This document shows, piece by piece, positions 34,378-43,169 of a stretch of DNA of 64,000 bases (the stretch's first letter is position 1; every line of letters begins with the position of its first letter). A program made the translations under genes and the position numbers. Location of the stretch: NCBI RefSeq assembly GCF_030682515.1, contig NZ_JAUXOD010000032.1, positions 1 through 64,000 of the forward strand, in the 5' to 3' direction. The notes beneath the pieces were generated by a model that saw only the letters and a program-made list of their open reading frames with translations, did not search any database and was not told the DNA's origin. This DNA comes from Hoeflea sp. (GTDB lineage: Bacteria > Pseudomonadota > Alphaproteobacteria > Rhizobiales > Rhizobiaceae).

Positions 34378-34815
34378 ATGGACAGTCTGAAACTGATCGC
34401 GCTTGACGAAACGGATCTGGCTGTTATCTCCGCCTGTCTGCAGGACGCCGTTTTCAAGACCGGCGATACAGCCTTCCTGGGCAGGGACAAGACCTTCACG
34501 CTTGAAGGCAATCGCTTTGTCTGGGAAGAGGGGAGTGACAGGAAGACCTTCGAACGTCGTCGGGCGGTGCTCGCGGTCAAGCAGGTCCAGACTGTCAAGT
34601 CCCGCGGAATCGATCTCAGGGACACGTCCGCTGTCCATGCGCTGCTGGCCGTAACCTTTGTCGCAGGCGACGAGGCGCCCGCCGGCGCCATCGAACTGAT
34701 CCTGTCCGGGGATGCGGCGATCCGGCTTGAGGTCGACTGCATCGAAATCCAGTTCGCCGATGTCGGCGGCGGCTGGGAGACGAAATTCAAGCCGCACCAT
34801 CCGGTCGCGGGCTGA
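34378..34815 (+). CDS. DUF2948 family protein
   Basis: 145-residue cytoplasmic protein of a family confined mainly to alphaproteobacteria and located between murA and hisD. Conserved stretches are LKLIALDETDLAVISACLQD at the start, RRAVLAVKQVQTVKSRGID in the middle and GAIELILSGDAAIRLEVDCI near the end. Function unknown. I start at ATG 34378; the frame is open upstream as far as murA, but that region contains the CAGGCGGTA repeat and lacks conservation. A GAGGAATGCC leader supports the start. Confidence 0.88.
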   Translation: MDSLKLIALDETDLAVISACLQDAVFKTGDTAFLGRDKTFTLEGNRFVWEEGSDRKTFERRRAVLAVKQVQTVKSRGIDLRDTSAVHALLAVTFVAGDEAPAGAIELILSGDAAIRLEVDCIEIQFADVGGGWETKFKPHHPVAG

Positions 34816-34848
34816 ACCAGAGACGACAATGATGATGGGGGCAGGGCA

Positions 34849-36177
34849 GTGGTACTGAGGCTTGACTACCGGCAGCCGGATTTCGAGAGCCGGTTTGCCG
34901 CCTTCCTGACCACCAAGCGCGAGGTCTCCGAGGACGTCGAAAACGATGTGCGCGCGATCATCCGCGAGATCAGGGAGCGCGGCGACGCGGCCCTGCACGC
35001 GTTCAGCCAGCGCTTCGACGGGATCGACACGCGCGCGCTGGGCCTGGCCGTCAGTGCGGACGACATCGAGGTCGCCTACCGGGCAACGGACCCCGAGATC
35101 CTCGCAGCCCTTCAGCTCGCCCATGACCGCATCGTCAGCCACCACCAGCGGCAGATGCCGAGCGACGACCATTATGTCGATGTGCTCGGCGTCGAGCTCG
35201 GCTCGCGCTGGACCGCGATCGAGGCGGTGGGTCTCTATGTCCCGGGCGGCACCGCGAGCTATCCGAGTTCGGTGCTGATGAACGCCGTGCCGGCGAAGGT
35301 GGCGGGCGTCGAGCGGATCGTGATGGTGGTGCCGGCGCGGGACGGGGCCCTCAACCCGGTCGTGCTGGCCGCAGCCCGGGTCGCCGGTGTCACCGAGATC
35401 TACCGCATCGGCGGCGCCCAGGCGATTGCGGCACTCGCCTACGGGACGGAAACGATCAGGCCCGTGGCCAAGATCATGGGCCCCGGCAATGCCTGGGTGG
35501 CGGCCGCCAAGCGGCAGGTGTTCGGCACCGTTGGCATTGACATGATCGCCGGCCCCTCGGAAGTGCTGGTGATCGCCGATCCCGACAACAATCCCGACTG
35601 GATCGCCGCCGACCTCTTGGCTCAGGCCGAGCATGACGCGGGTGCGCAGTCGATCCTGATCACCCGCGACGCGGCCTTCGGCGAGGCGGTGATTGCCGCT
35701 GTCGACCGCCAGCTTGCAACCCTTGGCCGCGCCGAGACGGCGCGCAGCAGCTGGGCCGATTACGGCGCGGTCATCCTTGTGCCCGACTGGGACGCCGCGG
35801 TGCCGCTCGCCAACCGCATCGCCGCCGAGCATCTGGAAATCGCCACCGACGACGCCGAGGCGCTGGCCGCCAGGATCCGCAATGCGGGCGCCATCTTCCT
35901 CGGCTGCCACACGCCGGAAGTGATCGGCGACTATGGCGGCGGCTCCAACCACGGTCTGCCCACGGCGCGCTCGGCCCGGTTCTCCTCGGGCCTGTCGGTG
36001 CTCGACTATGTCAAGCGCACGTCGATCCTAAGGCTAGGGCCGGAGCAGTTGCAGTCGCTCGGCCCTGCTGCCATAACCTTGGCGAGAGCGGAGGGGCTCG
36101 ATGCTCATGCGCGCTCTGTATCAATCCGGATGAACCTCCGGGAACCGGGCCCGGAGGAGGGACGTGAGCGGGAATGA
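34849..36177 (+). CDS. hisD: Histidinol dehydrogenase
   Basis: 442-residue zinc enzyme performing the last two steps of histidine synthesis, oxidising L-histidinol to histidine with two NAD. Motifs: [20 protein letters not shown] near residue 125, [25 protein letters not shown], the zinc/catalytic region [12 protein letters not shown], the Glu/His pair in AAEHLEI, and [13 protein letters not shown]. The start is a GTG at 34849 after GGGGGCAGGG. The C-terminal extension [14 protein letters not shown] is rhizobial. Overlaps the UPF0262 start by 4 bp. Confidence 0.96.
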   Translation: MVLRLDYRQPDFESRFAAFLTTKREVSEDVENDVRAIIREIRERGDAALHAFSQRFDGIDTRALGLAVSADDIEVAYRATDPEILAALQLAHDRIVSHHQRQMPSDDHYVDVLGVELGSRWTAIEAVGLYVPGGTASYPSSVLMNAVPAKVAGVERIVMVVPARDGALNPVVLAAARVAGVTEIYRIGGAQAIAALAYGTETIRPVAKIMGPGNAWVAAAKRQVFGTVGIDMIAGPSEVLVIADPDNNPDWIAADLLAQAEHDAGAQSILITRDAAFGEAVIAAVDRQLATLGRAETARSSWADYGAVILVPDWDAAVPLANRIAAEHLEIATDDAEALAARIRNAGAIFLGCHTPEVIGDYGGGSNHGLPTARSARFSSGLSVLDYVKRTSILRLGPEQLQSLGPAAITLARAEGLDAHARSVSIRMNLREPGPEEGRERE

Positions 36178-36653
36178 CGGCGGCGGAGGACACCCAGAGG
36201 CTTTCGGATGTCGTTCTCGATGAAACCATCGGACGCGCCACGCCCGATGTGGAGCACGAGCGCGCCGTGGCGATTTTCGACCTGATCGAGGAAAACAGCT
36301 TCGAGCCGGTCGGCCATGACAAGGGCCCCTACAAGCTCAACCTGTCCCTGATCGATTCCAAGCTGGTGTTCTCGATCTCCACGCAGGCCGACCAGCCGGT
36401 GGCCACCCACATTCTCTCGCTCACGCCGTTTCGGCGCATCGTGAAGGACTATTTCATGATCTGCGAGAGCTATTACGAGGCCATCCGCTCCTCCACGCCG
36501 AGCCAGATCGAGGCCATCGACATGGGCCGGCGCGGCATTCACAACGAAGGCTCGCAGACGTTGATGGACAGGCTCGAGGGCAAGATCAGGATGGATTTTG
36601 ACACCGCCCGGCGGCTGTTCACGCTCGTCTGCGTGCTCCACTGGCGCGGATAG
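36174..36653 (+). CDS. UPF0262 family protein
   Basis: 159-residue protein of the UPF0262 family, found in alphaproteobacteria directly after hisD. The conserved core includes [54 protein letters not shown] and [19 protein letters not shown]. Function unknown; no membrane segment or signal peptide. Its ATG overlaps the hisD stop (ATGA), so it is translationally coupled to histidine synthesis, though it need not act in that pathway. Confidence 0.92.
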   Translation: MTAAEDTQRLSDVVLDETIGRATPDVEHERAVAIFDLIEENSFEPVGHDKGPYKLNLSLIDSKLVFSISTQADQPVATHILSLTPFRRIVKDYFMICESYYEAIRSSTPSQIEAIDMGRRGIHNEGSQTLMDRLEGKIRMDFDTARRLFTLVCVLHWRG

Positions 36654-36661
36654 GACCCGCC

Positions 36662-37132
36662 ATGGCCGACACCAGCCCGGCCCCTGACAGGACCACGCCC
36701 GGCGCGCTGCTGTTTGTCTGCGGCATGAACGCGATCCGCTCGCCGATGGCCGAGATCATCGCCCGCTCGATCCTGCCGGCCGGCACCTACATCGCGTCCG
36801 CCGGCGTGCGCCCCGGCGAGCGCGATCCCTTCGTCGACACGGTTCTGGCCGAGATCGGCCTTGATCTGGGAAGCCGGCAGCCGCAGACGCTCGATGAGCT
36901 CGAGGATGATTTCTTCGATGTGATCGTCACGCTGGCGCCGGAAGCCCATCACCGGGCGCTGGAACTGACCCGCAGCAATGCGGTCGAGGTGATCTACTGG
37001 CCGACGCCGGACCCGACGGTGGCGACGGGGACCCGCGAGCGGATTCTCGATGCCTATCGCGAGGTCCGCGACATGCTCGAGCGGCGGATCCGTTCGGGCA
37101 AGGGCTGGTCGCGCACGCCGTCGGGCGGTTGA
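36662..37132 (+). CDS. Low-molecular-weight protein tyrosine phosphatase family protein
   Basis: 156 residues. The phosphate-binding loop is FVCGMNAIRSPMAE, a CX5R signature with Cys and Arg both present; the acid/base Asp is probably in YWPTPDPTVA near residue 120. The family removes phosphate from tyrosine or acts as an arsenate-reductase-like enzyme. Its place between UPF0262 (8-bp gap) and infA is conserved in rhizobia. The loop differs from the classic CLGNICRS form, so activity on phosphotyrosine is not certain. Confidence 0.87.
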   Translation: MADTSPAPDRTTPGALLFVCGMNAIRSPMAEIIARSILPAGTYIASAGVRPGERDPFVDTVLAEIGLDLGSRQPQTLDELEDDFFDVIVTLAPEAHHRALELTRSNAVEVIYWPTPDPTVATGTRERILDAYREVRDMLERRIRSGKGWSRTPSGG

Positions 37133-37142
37133 ATCAATTTGG

Positions 37143-37171
37143 TTCACAAATCGCTTCTCATTGTGTAGGTT
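37143..37171 (+). promoter_or_regulatory. Candidate promoter for infA
   Basis: TTCACA (37143-37148) and TAGGTT (37166-37171) with a 17-bp spacer, in the only sizeable gap (102 bp) of the hisD-to-yacG run. Weak match; called because infA usually has its own promoter. Confidence 0.3.
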
Positions 37172-37234
37172 CCGGCCAAAATTCGGGCCAGCGCATTTTG
37201 CGCCGCCCTTTTCAACCAGAAAGACAGACACTGA

Positions 37235-37453
37235 ATGGCGAAAGAAGAAGTCCTCGAATTCCCGGGCGTGGTCACCGAACTGCTGCCGAACGCAACCTTC
37301 CGGGTGAAGCTCGAAAACGAGCATGAGATCATTGCTCACACTGCGGGCCGCATGCGCAAGAACCGCATCCGCGTCCTTGCAGGCGACAAGGTGCTGGTCG
37401 AGATGACGCCTTACGATCTGACCAAGGGTCGCATCACCTATCGCTTCAAGTGA
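37235..37453 (+). CDS. infA: Translation initiation factor IF-1
   Basis: 72 residues, the exact family length, forming a single S1/OB fold. The sequence [39 protein letters not shown] and [20 protein letters not shown] is near-invariant. IF-1 occupies the A site of the 30S subunit during initiation. Located between the phosphatase and maf as in other Rhizobiales. Confidence 0.98.
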   Translation: MAKEEVLEFPGVVTELLPNATFRVKLENEHEIIAHTAGRMRKNRIRVLAGDKVLVEMTPYDLTKGRITYRFK

Positions 37454-37473
37454 GCGAGGGGTGAGGCCATCCC

Positions 37474-38094
37474 ATGGCGCGTTCGCAAAAACTGATCCTC
37501 GCATCCGGGTCTCCGCGCAGGCTTGAACTGCTCGCCCAGGGCGGCATCGCGCCCGACCGGCTGATGCCGATGGATCTCGACGAGACGCCCCAGCGCGCCG
37601 AACATCCGCGCTCGCTGGCGCGGCGGCTGTCGCGCGAGAAGGCGGAAGCGGCGCTCAGGGAAACCCGGCTCGATCCGGCCTGGAAGGATGCCTACATCTT
37701 GTCGGCCGACACCGTGGTCGCCGTCGGCCGGCGCATCCTGCCCAAGGCCGAGCAGATCGACGAGGCGTCGAACGCGCTCTATCTCCTGTCGGGCCGCAGC
37801 CACCGTGTCTTCACCGGCATCTGCCTGGTCACTCCCGGCCACACCATCCGCCAGAAGATCGTCGAGACCAGGGTGCGCTTCAAGCGTCTCTCGACGGTCG
37901 AGATCGAAAGCTACCTGGCGTCGGGGCAGTGGCGCGGCAAGGCCGGCGGCTACGCCATCCAGGGCCTGGCCGGTACCTTCGTCGTCAAGCTTGTGGGCTC
38001 CTACACCAATGTCGTCGGCCTGCCGCTCTACGAGACGGTTGGTCTTCTCACCGGCGAAGGCTATGATGTCCACTTCAAGTGGCTTGAGGGCTGA
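37474..38094 (+). CDS. maf: Maf-like nucleoside triphosphate pyrophosphatase
   Basis: 206-residue Maf protein. Conserved parts: [19 protein letters not shown] at the start with the SxSPRR phosphate-binding motif, [14 protein letters not shown] with the catalytic Asp, [12 protein letters not shown], and [13 protein letters not shown]. Maf enzymes hydrolyse dTTP/UTP or modified nucleotides to monophosphates and limit mutagenic incorporation. It starts 20 bp after infA and precedes yacG by 4 bp, so the three are probably one transcript. Confidence 0.94.
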   Translation: MARSQKLILASGSPRRLELLAQGGIAPDRLMPMDLDETPQRAEHPRSLARRLSREKAEAALRETRLDPAWKDAYILSADTVVAVGRRILPKAEQIDEASNALYLLSGRSHRVFTGICLVTPGHTIRQKIVETRVRFKRLSTVEIESYLASGQWRGKAGGYAIQGLAGTFVVKLVGSYTNVVGLPLYETVGLLTGEGYDVHFKWLEG

Positions 38095-38098
38095 GCAC

Positions 38099-38299
38099 AT
38101 GACGGACAGCAAGGTCACGCCGCTGCGCAAGGCGCAGCCCTGTCCGGAATGCGGACGGCCGTCCACCCGCGACAGCTATCCGTTCTGCTCCGAGCGTTGC
38201 CGCGCCGTCGATCTCAACCGCTGGCTGGTGGGCGGCTACGCCATCCCCGCGACCGAAGTCGAGGACAATCAGGACGAGGATTTCGACGACCGCGGCTGA
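38099..38299 (+). CDS. yacG: DNA gyrase inhibitor YacG (zinc protein)
   Basis: 66-residue zinc-finger protein with four cysteines in CPECGRPS and [11 protein letters not shown] (CX2C...CX3C), then the conserved WLVGGYAIP and an acidic tail. YacG binds GyrB and inhibits gyrase in E. coli. ATG 38099 lies 4 bp after the maf stop. The longer open frame upstream is inside maf and is not used. Confidence 0.93.
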   Translation: MTDSKVTPLRKAQPCPECGRPSTRDSYPFCSERCRAVDLNRWLVGGYAIPATEVEDNQDEDFDDRG

Positions 38300-38455
38300 G
38301 GCCGGGGTCTGGCCCGGACGGATGCCGGCGGACCGGGCGCCGGGGCTCCCTTCCGGCCGGCGGGATCGGCGGCGGATCCGCACGATGCAGACCCTGCCGC
38401 CCGCGCCACCTTTCGTTTTCTCCAGCACGTGATGAAAAAAGCCGCACAAGGGTGC

Positions 38456-38483
38456 TGGACAGGGCCTTTCAAGATGTTATAAC
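38456..38483 (+). promoter_or_regulatory. Promoter of tRNA-Phe
   Basis: TGGACA (38456-38461) and TATAAC (38478-38483) with a 16-bp spacer, about 75 bp upstream of the tRNA. A good sigma-70 match in an otherwise GC-rich gap. Confidence 0.6.
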
Positions 38484-38558
38484 CCGCTCGCTTTCGGCAG
38501 TGGAAAAACCTTTGCCGGCAAGTGTCCGGACCCTGGTTTTGCCGTGGTCCGGCGAGTT

Positions 38559-38634
38559 GCCCGGATAGCTCAGTTGGTAGAGCAGCGGATTGAAAATCCG
38601 CGTGTCGGTGGTTCAAATCCGCCTCCGGGCACCA
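38559..38634 (+). tRNA. tRNA-Phe (GAA)
   Basis: 76 nt with encoded CCA. Acceptor GCCCGGA/TCCGGGC, D-arm TAGCTCAGTTGGTAGAGC, anticodon stem GCGGA/TCCGC with loop TTGAAAA (anticodon GAA), T-arm with GGTTCAAATCC. A run of nine C (38637-38645) follows directly. Confidence 0.98.
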
Positions 38635-38769
38635 CTCCCCCCCCCTCTCCCCTCCCAAGGTTCATGTCAGCCCTATGACCGCCCGTGAAGCCACCGGCGG
38701 CTGCAAGCCGTGGGTCAACCACATGACCCGGACGAGCTCGTCGTCGTCCCCCGTCGGGAGCGCAGTCGG

Positions 38770-39390
38770 CTAGGGAAAAATCACCGGCCGATCGCCCTCC
38801 TGCCAGGGGGCGTATTTCCCCATGACCCGCTCGAAGCGCGCGGAGGCAAGAAAGGCCTCGAGCCAGTGCTGCAGGTCCGGCCAGGGACGGGCGTCGAACC
38901 AGGCCTTGTCGACGAGGGCGAACTGGCGGACAAAGGGAAGGATGGCGTAATCGGCAAGGGTCGGCCGGCCGAACATCCAGCCGTCGATCCGCCGGTCGAG
39001 ATCGGACAGGAAGGCGCTGGCCAGTTCCCGCTGCTCATCCGGATCGGTTCCGGGATAGCGGTCCGGGTATTTGGTCCGGTCGAGCGCCGCCTTGAACGGG
39101 CCGTCGGAGCGGGCAATCCAGCCAAAGCCCTCTTCGGGCATATCGAGCCAGTTCTCCGGGTCGTGCTGCCTCAGAGCCCACAGCATGACATCCAGGCTCT
39201 CGTCGATCACGCCGTCATCGGTGACAAGGCAGGGGACGGTGCCGCTGGGCGAGGCCTCAAGGAAAGCCTCCGGCTTGTGCCGCAACACGATCTCGCGCAG
39301 CTCTGTCGCAATGCCGGCCGATGCCAGCGCCAGCCGCGCACGGATGGCATAGGGGCAGCGGCGGAACGAGTAGAGCAGGGGTCGGGTCAC
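38770..39390 (-). CDS. Glutathione S-transferase family protein
   Basis: 206 residues. The N-terminal thioredoxin-like domain has the glutaredoxin-2-type active site FRRCPYAIRARLAL (Cys near residue 12) and the glutathione-binding cis-Pro/Ser region SGTVPCLV, then DESLDVMLW. The C-terminal helical domain includes FGRPTLADYAILPFVRQF. These enzymes act in thiol redox chemistry or detoxification; the Cys suggests thiol transfer over classical conjugation. Start at 39390 has only a weak ribosome-binding site. Downstream of the tRNA-Phe gene and convergent with it. Confidence 0.88.
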   Translation of the reverse strand: MTRPLLYSFRRCPYAIRARLALASAGIATELREIVLRHKPEAFLEASPSGTVPCLVTDDGVIDESLDVMLWALRQHDPENWLDMPEEGFGWIARSDGPFKAALDRTKYPDRYPGTDPDEQRELASAFLSDLDRRIDGWMFGRPTLADYAILPFVRQFALVDKAWFDARPWPDLQHWLEAFLASARFERVMGKYAPWQEGDRPVIFP

Positions 39391-39437
39391 TCCGTCAGTC
39401 TATGGCAAACCCAAGCCGTTTCAAGCGGGGTGAGCGG

Positions 39438-40193
39438 TCAGGCAAAGAGCCTCTCCCGCCCCGGTGCGCCGCAGGCGCTCAGCCACAGATCGTCAATGGC
39501 CGAAAGCGCCCGGGCATCAAACCGGTCGGTGTGATGCCAGTATTCGCCATCCTCGATCATGTAGCCGAGCCGCGCTTCCTCCGTGAGCGCCGCTTCGACG
39601 GCCTCGCTGTCGAGGCTGATCTGCGGAGGATGCCTTGCGATCTCGGCGAGCCCGGCTCTGGGAAACAGCAGGCGGCTCTGAGCCTCCGTCGACAGGTTGA
39701 CGCAGGCGCAGCCTTGCCGCGCGGCGAGCGCCATCAGCCGGATCGACTTGGCCTCGAGCGATTGCAGCGTGACATCCGGGCGCAGGGGATCGGCGGTACC
39801 CTGGCCGTAAAAATGTGTCACATTGCCGCTATAGGTCATGTCGCAGGCGTAATAGGCGAGAATGTCGGGCTTGAGCGCGGCCAGCGCCCAGTATCCGGCG
39901 GTAAACGCCATGGTTCCTCCCCCATAGACGAAGCCGCCATAGCTGTTCTGGGCCGGAACGTAGCTCTCATGGCTGTGGACGCTTTGGCCGGGCGCCACGA
40001 TGTCCGGCATCCTTGTCGACGGAAAATCGCCGGCATGAACCAGATGGTCCCAGTCCGGACGCACGCGCCAGGCGTTGTTGATGGCCACAAGTCTCGCATT
40101 GGCGGGCTTTTGCCAGCTGCGCAGCCGTGGCGCGCTCGGGCCGCTGCCCAGAATCACCACGATCGACAAAGGCGGCAGTTCAATGATCGACAT
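39438..40193 (-). CDS. Uncharacterised protein with a Rossmann-like N-terminus
   Basis: 251 residues, no signal peptide. It begins with a beta-strand and glycine turn, VVILGSGPSAPRL, and continues LVAINNAWRVRPDWDHLVHA, a pattern seen in DUF115-like and sialyltransferase-like nucleotide-sugar folds, where the early strand binds a nucleotide and a later loop has NNAW. The middle has YYACDMTYSG and THFYGQGTADPL. I cannot assign a family with confidence. The gene ends 47 bp from the GST gene start on the same strand and may be co-transcribed with it. Upstream lies the divergent iron operon with about 265 bp between the starts. Confidence 0.72.
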   Translation of the reverse strand: MSIIELPPLSIVVILGSGPSAPRLRSWQKPANARLVAINNAWRVRPDWDHLVHAGDFPSTRMPDIVAPGQSVHSHESYVPAQNSYGGFVYGGGTMAFTAGYWALAALKPDILAYYACDMTYSGNVTHFYGQGTADPLRPDVTLQSLEAKSIRLMALAARQGCACVNLSTEAQSRLLFPRAGLAEIARHPPQISLDSEAVEAALTEEARLGYMIEDGEYWHHTDRFDARALSAIDDLWLSACGAPGRERLFA

Positions 40194-40376
40194 GTGTTCT
40201 TAACCCCAGGTCCGGGAAAAAAGGCGTCCCGCGATGTCGGTAAGGTAGGCGCGTCGAGGCATTCGGCAATGCGTCGGCGGGAATGGTTTTCCCAGTCGTT
40301 CCCGGGATTTGCCCAGCCCGCTCATTTCGGCCCTGGCCCAGCGGCGATAGGCAGCCGTTTCGGAGGGGCGTTCTTT

Positions 40377-40407
40377 GGAGTCATTCTAAACTATACAGTT
40401 TGACTCC
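40377..40407. promoter_or_regulatory. Palindromic operator candidate at the iron operon promoter
   Basis: Arms GGAGTCA and TGACTCC (7 bp, perfect); the pairing extends inward to AAACT/AGTTT if a TTCT bulge on the left is allowed. The right arm overlaps a -35-like TTGACT (40400-40405) and AT-rich sequence follows. The left side contains TTCTAAA, which resembles half of the Irr box as I remember it. It lies 52 bp before the operon's first start. Confidence 0.5.
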
Positions 40408-40458
40408 ACTTTGCAATTACAATACCAAAATGATCAGGTTTAAACAGGTGGGGCCTGC

Positions 40459-40992
40459 ATGACGCGATCACTTCGAGATGAAGGCGGGGAGTGCCCGGCG
40501 GCGGCGTATCTTCGCCAGCAGCCGGAGAACCTTGTCGTCAACGGCTACCGCAATTGCGTGGCAGGCCTGGCTCACCAGGATCCGCGCTTCTGGGATGCCG
40601 CGATGTTCGCCCATGCCGAGGCGCTGGGCACGATCGACGGCCAGTACGCGCTGGACGTGATGGCATCGCTGATCGGTCGTCTCGGCGTGTGCGCAACCTG
40701 CCCGCTCAAGTTCTACAAGCCCGGCACCTGCCATCTGTGCCGCGACGAATGCCTGCTCCTCGGCATGGTCGCCGGCGCTCAGAATGGCGATGAGGCCGCC
40801 ATGATGCATTCCGCCAAGCTGTTGACCTGTTCGGATGCCTGTTTCGAGGTCGTTGACCGGGCGAGCGCCTATGCGGCGGTGCTGCTCGGCCATGGCCACC
40901 GGCTCACGCCGATTCCGCTCGGCGCCATTGCCGACATCGACTTCCGCGCATCCGCCTTTGCCGGCGGTCGCATCAGCTCCGCGCTGCACTGA
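40459..40992 (+). CDS. Uncharacterised nine-cysteine protein at the head of the iron operon
   Basis: 177-residue cytoplasmic protein with nine cysteines, most in a cluster: C78-X2-C81, C91-X2-C94-X3-C98 and C124-X3-C128 (GVCATCPLK, TCHLCRDEC, LTCSDACFE), plus C12 and C33. The spacing suggests an iron-sulfur or zinc centre. The rest looks helical (MFAHAEALGTIDGQYALDVM). I recognise no named family. It is followed after 31 bp by an imelysin gene, then Bfd and Bfr, so a part in iron handling or sensing is likely but inferred. The start at ATG 40459 sits behind GGTGGGG, downstream of a palindrome at the promoter. Confidence 0.78.
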   Translation: MTRSLRDEGGECPAAAYLRQQPENLVVNGYRNCVAGLAHQDPRFWDAAMFAHAEALGTIDGQYALDVMASLIGRLGVCATCPLKFYKPGTCHLCRDECLLLGMVAGAQNGDEAAMMHSAKLLTCSDACFEVVDRASAYAAVLLGHGHRLTPIPLGAIADIDFRASAFAGGRISSALH

Positions 40993-41023
40993 CACACTGA
41001 TGGACTCTGGAGCAAATCGGACC

Positions 41024-42298
41024 ATGAAGCATCTCGCGAAACTGATAGGGCTCGGCCTCCTGGCATCCGCGGCGTTGACCGCAGTGTCCCGTGCCGATGT
41101 CACGCCCGAAGCCGTGGTCGCCCATTACGCCGACATCGCGGAGGCGAAATACGCGGATTCGCTCACCACCGCGACGGCGCTCGACGCCGCCATTGACGCC
41201 TTGCTCGCCGCCCCCGGCGAGGAGACGCTGAAGGCCGCCAGGACCGCCTGGCTTGCCGCGCGCGTGCCCTACCAGCAGTCCGAGGTCTACCGGTTCGGCA
41301 ACGCCATCGTCGACGATTGGGAAGGCCGCGTGAATGCCTGGCCGCTCGACGAGGGATTGATCGACTACGTCGACCCGAGCTACGGCACCGAGAGCGACGA
41401 GAACGTCCTGTTCACCGCCAATGTCATCGCCAATCCGAAAATCGAGATCAATGGCGCGATGATCGACGCCGGCAAGATCACGCCGGAGCTGATTGCCGGG
41501 ACGCTGCAGGAAGCGGGCGGCATCGAGGCCAATGTCGCCTCGGGCTATCATGCCATCGAATTCCTGCTCTGGGGCCAGGACTTGAACGGCAACGGCCCGG
41601 GCGCCGGCGCCCGTCCTGCCACCGACTACAGCCTGGAAAATTGCACCGGCGGAAACTGCGACCGGCGCCGGGACTATCTTGCCGCAGCCAGCGACCTGCT
41701 GGTGGCCGATCTTCAGGAAATGGCCGCCAACTGGAAGGCCGGAGGCGCGGCCCGGGCGGCGCTTGAGGAAGCCGGCGCCGCCGGCGGGCTCAGGGCCATG
41801 CTGACCGGCATGGGGTCGCTGTCCTATGGCGAACTGGCCGGCGAGCGCATGAAGCTCGGCCTGCTGCTGGGCGACCCGGAAGAGGAGCATGATTGCTTCT
41901 CCGACAACACCCACAATTCCCATCGCTACAACGCCGTGGGCATCCGAACGGCCTTCAGCGGTTCCTACAGCCGCGCCGACGGCACCGAGTTGACCGGGCC
42001 GTCGCTGGCCGAGCTTGTGAGCCAGAAGGATCCCGCCATTGCCGGAGAGCTTTCGGCGGACCTCGACGCCACCATCACGGCCATGGAGGCCATGGTCGCC
42101 CGCGCCGAGACGGTGGAAGCCTATGACCAGATGATCGCCACCGGCAATGCCGAAGGCAATGCGACGGTCCAGGCGGCGATCGACGGGCTGATCAAGCAGA
42201 CGCGCTCGATCGAGCGCGCCATCGCCGCGCTGGATCTCGGCGCCATCGAGATCGAGGGCTCCGACAGTCTCGACAGCCCCGAAGCGGTCTTCCAGTAA
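41024..42298 (+). CDS. Imelysin-family periplasmic iron-regulated protein (IrpA-like)
   Basis: 424 residues with a Sec signal peptide (LIGLGLLASAALTAVSRA). It is a peptidase-M75/imelysin helical-bundle protein. The GxHxxE iron-binding motif is intact as G174-Y-H176-A-I-E179 in SGYHAIEFLLWG. Further typical features are WPLDEGLIDYVDPSYG and the late DCFSDNTHNSHRYNA. Members of this group are iron-regulated periplasmic proteins thought to bind or help import iron. It follows the nine-cysteine gene and starts at ATG 41024 (CTGGAG upstream). Confidence 0.93.
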   Translation: MKHLAKLIGLGLLASAALTAVSRADVTPEAVVAHYADIAEAKYADSLTTATALDAAIDALLAAPGEETLKAARTAWLAARVPYQQSEVYRFGNAIVDDWEGRVNAWPLDEGLIDYVDPSYGTESDENVLFTANVIANPKIEINGAMIDAGKITPELIAGTLQEAGGIEANVASGYHAIEFLLWGQDLNGNGPGAGARPATDYSLENCTGGNCDRRRDYLAAASDLLVADLQEMAANWKAGGAARAALEEAGAAGGLRAMLTGMGSLSYGELAGERMKLGLLLGDPEEEHDCFSDNTHNSHRYNAVGIRTAFSGSYSRADGTELTGPSLAELVSQKDPAIAGELSADLDATITAMEAMVARAETVEAYDQMIATGNAEGNATVQAAIDGLIKQTRSIERAIAALDLGAIEIEGSDSLDSPEAVFQ

Positions 42299-42309
42299 GA
42301 GAAAGCGCC

Positions 42310-42639
42310 ATGATCGTTTGCAGCTGCAACATAGTCACCAGCAAGGACATCGAGGACGTCATCCATGACTTCCTCGTGGCCGATGAGTGGCAATTGATCA
42401 CGCCGGGAAAGGTGTTCCAGGCCGTGGCCGCCCGCGGCAAGTGCTGCGGGTGTTTCCCCGGCGTCATCAACATCATCGTCGAGACGACGCGGCGCTATCA
42501 CGAACTGATGCAAAGCCCCGCGCCCAAGGTGGTGGAACTGCTCAACCGCATCGCCGATCAGCGGACGCGGATGGAAAAGGCGAAAAGAAACAATGTCGTG
42601 AAAAGACATTCGTCACCAGTGCCCGGATGCGCTAAGTGA
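42310..42639 (+). CDS. bfd: Bacterioferritin-associated ferredoxin (Bfd), 2Fe-2S
   Basis: 109 residues. The BFD-like 2Fe-2S site is C4-X-C6 at the start (MIVCSCN) and C45-X2-C48 in GKCCGCFPG. Bfd docks on bacterioferritin and delivers electrons that release stored iron. The C-terminal 40 residues (MEKAKRNNVVKRHSS) are longer and more basic than in the usual 60-70-residue Bfd. It sits 11 bp after the imelysin gene and 31 bp before bfr, so release and storage proteins are made together. Confidence 0.94.
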   Translation: MIVCSCNIVTSKDIEDVIHDFLVADEWQLITPGKVFQAVAARGKCCGCFPGVINIIVETTRRYHELMQSPAPKVVELLNRIADQRTRMEKAKRNNVVKRHSSPVPGCAK

Positions 42640-42670
42640 TGGAACCGTCACAAACGCGATAGGATAGACC

Positions 42671-43153
42671 ATGAAGAAGAGCAAGAAAGTCGTCGAGTGC
42701 CTGAATGAGGCGCTGTTTCTCGAGCTGGCTGCCGTCAACCAGTACTGGCTGCATTACCGGTTGCTGGAGGATTGGGGTTACACCAAGCTCGCAGCCAAGG
42801 AGCGGGCGGAAAGCATCGAGGAAATGCAGCACGCCGACAAGCTGGTCGAGCGCATCATCTTCCTCGACGGGTTCCCCAACCTGCAGACCGTGGCGCCGCT
42901 CAGGATCGGCCAGAACATCAAGGAAGTCCTTGAAGCCGATCTCGCCGGCGAACAGGACGCCTGGAAGGCCTACACCAAATCACGCGATATCTGTGAGAAG
43001 GAGGGCGACTATGTCAGCAAGAACCTCTTTGAATCGCTGATCGCCGATGAGGAAGGCCACATCGATTTCCTCGAAACGCAACTGCAGCTGCTCAAGGATC
43101 TGGGCGAGCAGAAATACGGTCAGCTGAATGCGTCGGCCGCCGACGCGGACTGA
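42671..43153 (+). CDS. bfr: Bacterioferritin
   Basis: 160-residue four-helix ferritin. Ferroxidase ligands are visible as E18 (FLELAAVNQ), E51 and H54 ([10 protein letters not shown]), and the haem-ligand methionine is M52, exactly as in E. coli Bfr. 24 subunits form a shell that oxidises and stores iron. AGGA precedes ATG 42671. Adjacent bfd supplies its reductant. Confidence 0.97.
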   Translation: MKKSKKVVECLNEALFLELAAVNQYWLHYRLLEDWGYTKLAAKERAESIEEMQHADKLVERIIFLDGFPNLQTVAPLRIGQNIKEVLEADLAGEQDAWKAYTKSRDICEKEGDYVSKNLFESLIADEEGHIDFLETQLQLLKDLGEQKYGQLNASAADAD

Positions 43154-43169
43154 TGACAAAAGGAGTGCA

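Noticed and set aside
38559-38645. tRNA-Phe as an attachment site of an integrated element
   Set aside because: No integrase, no duplicated tRNA 3' end and ordinary flanking genes were seen.
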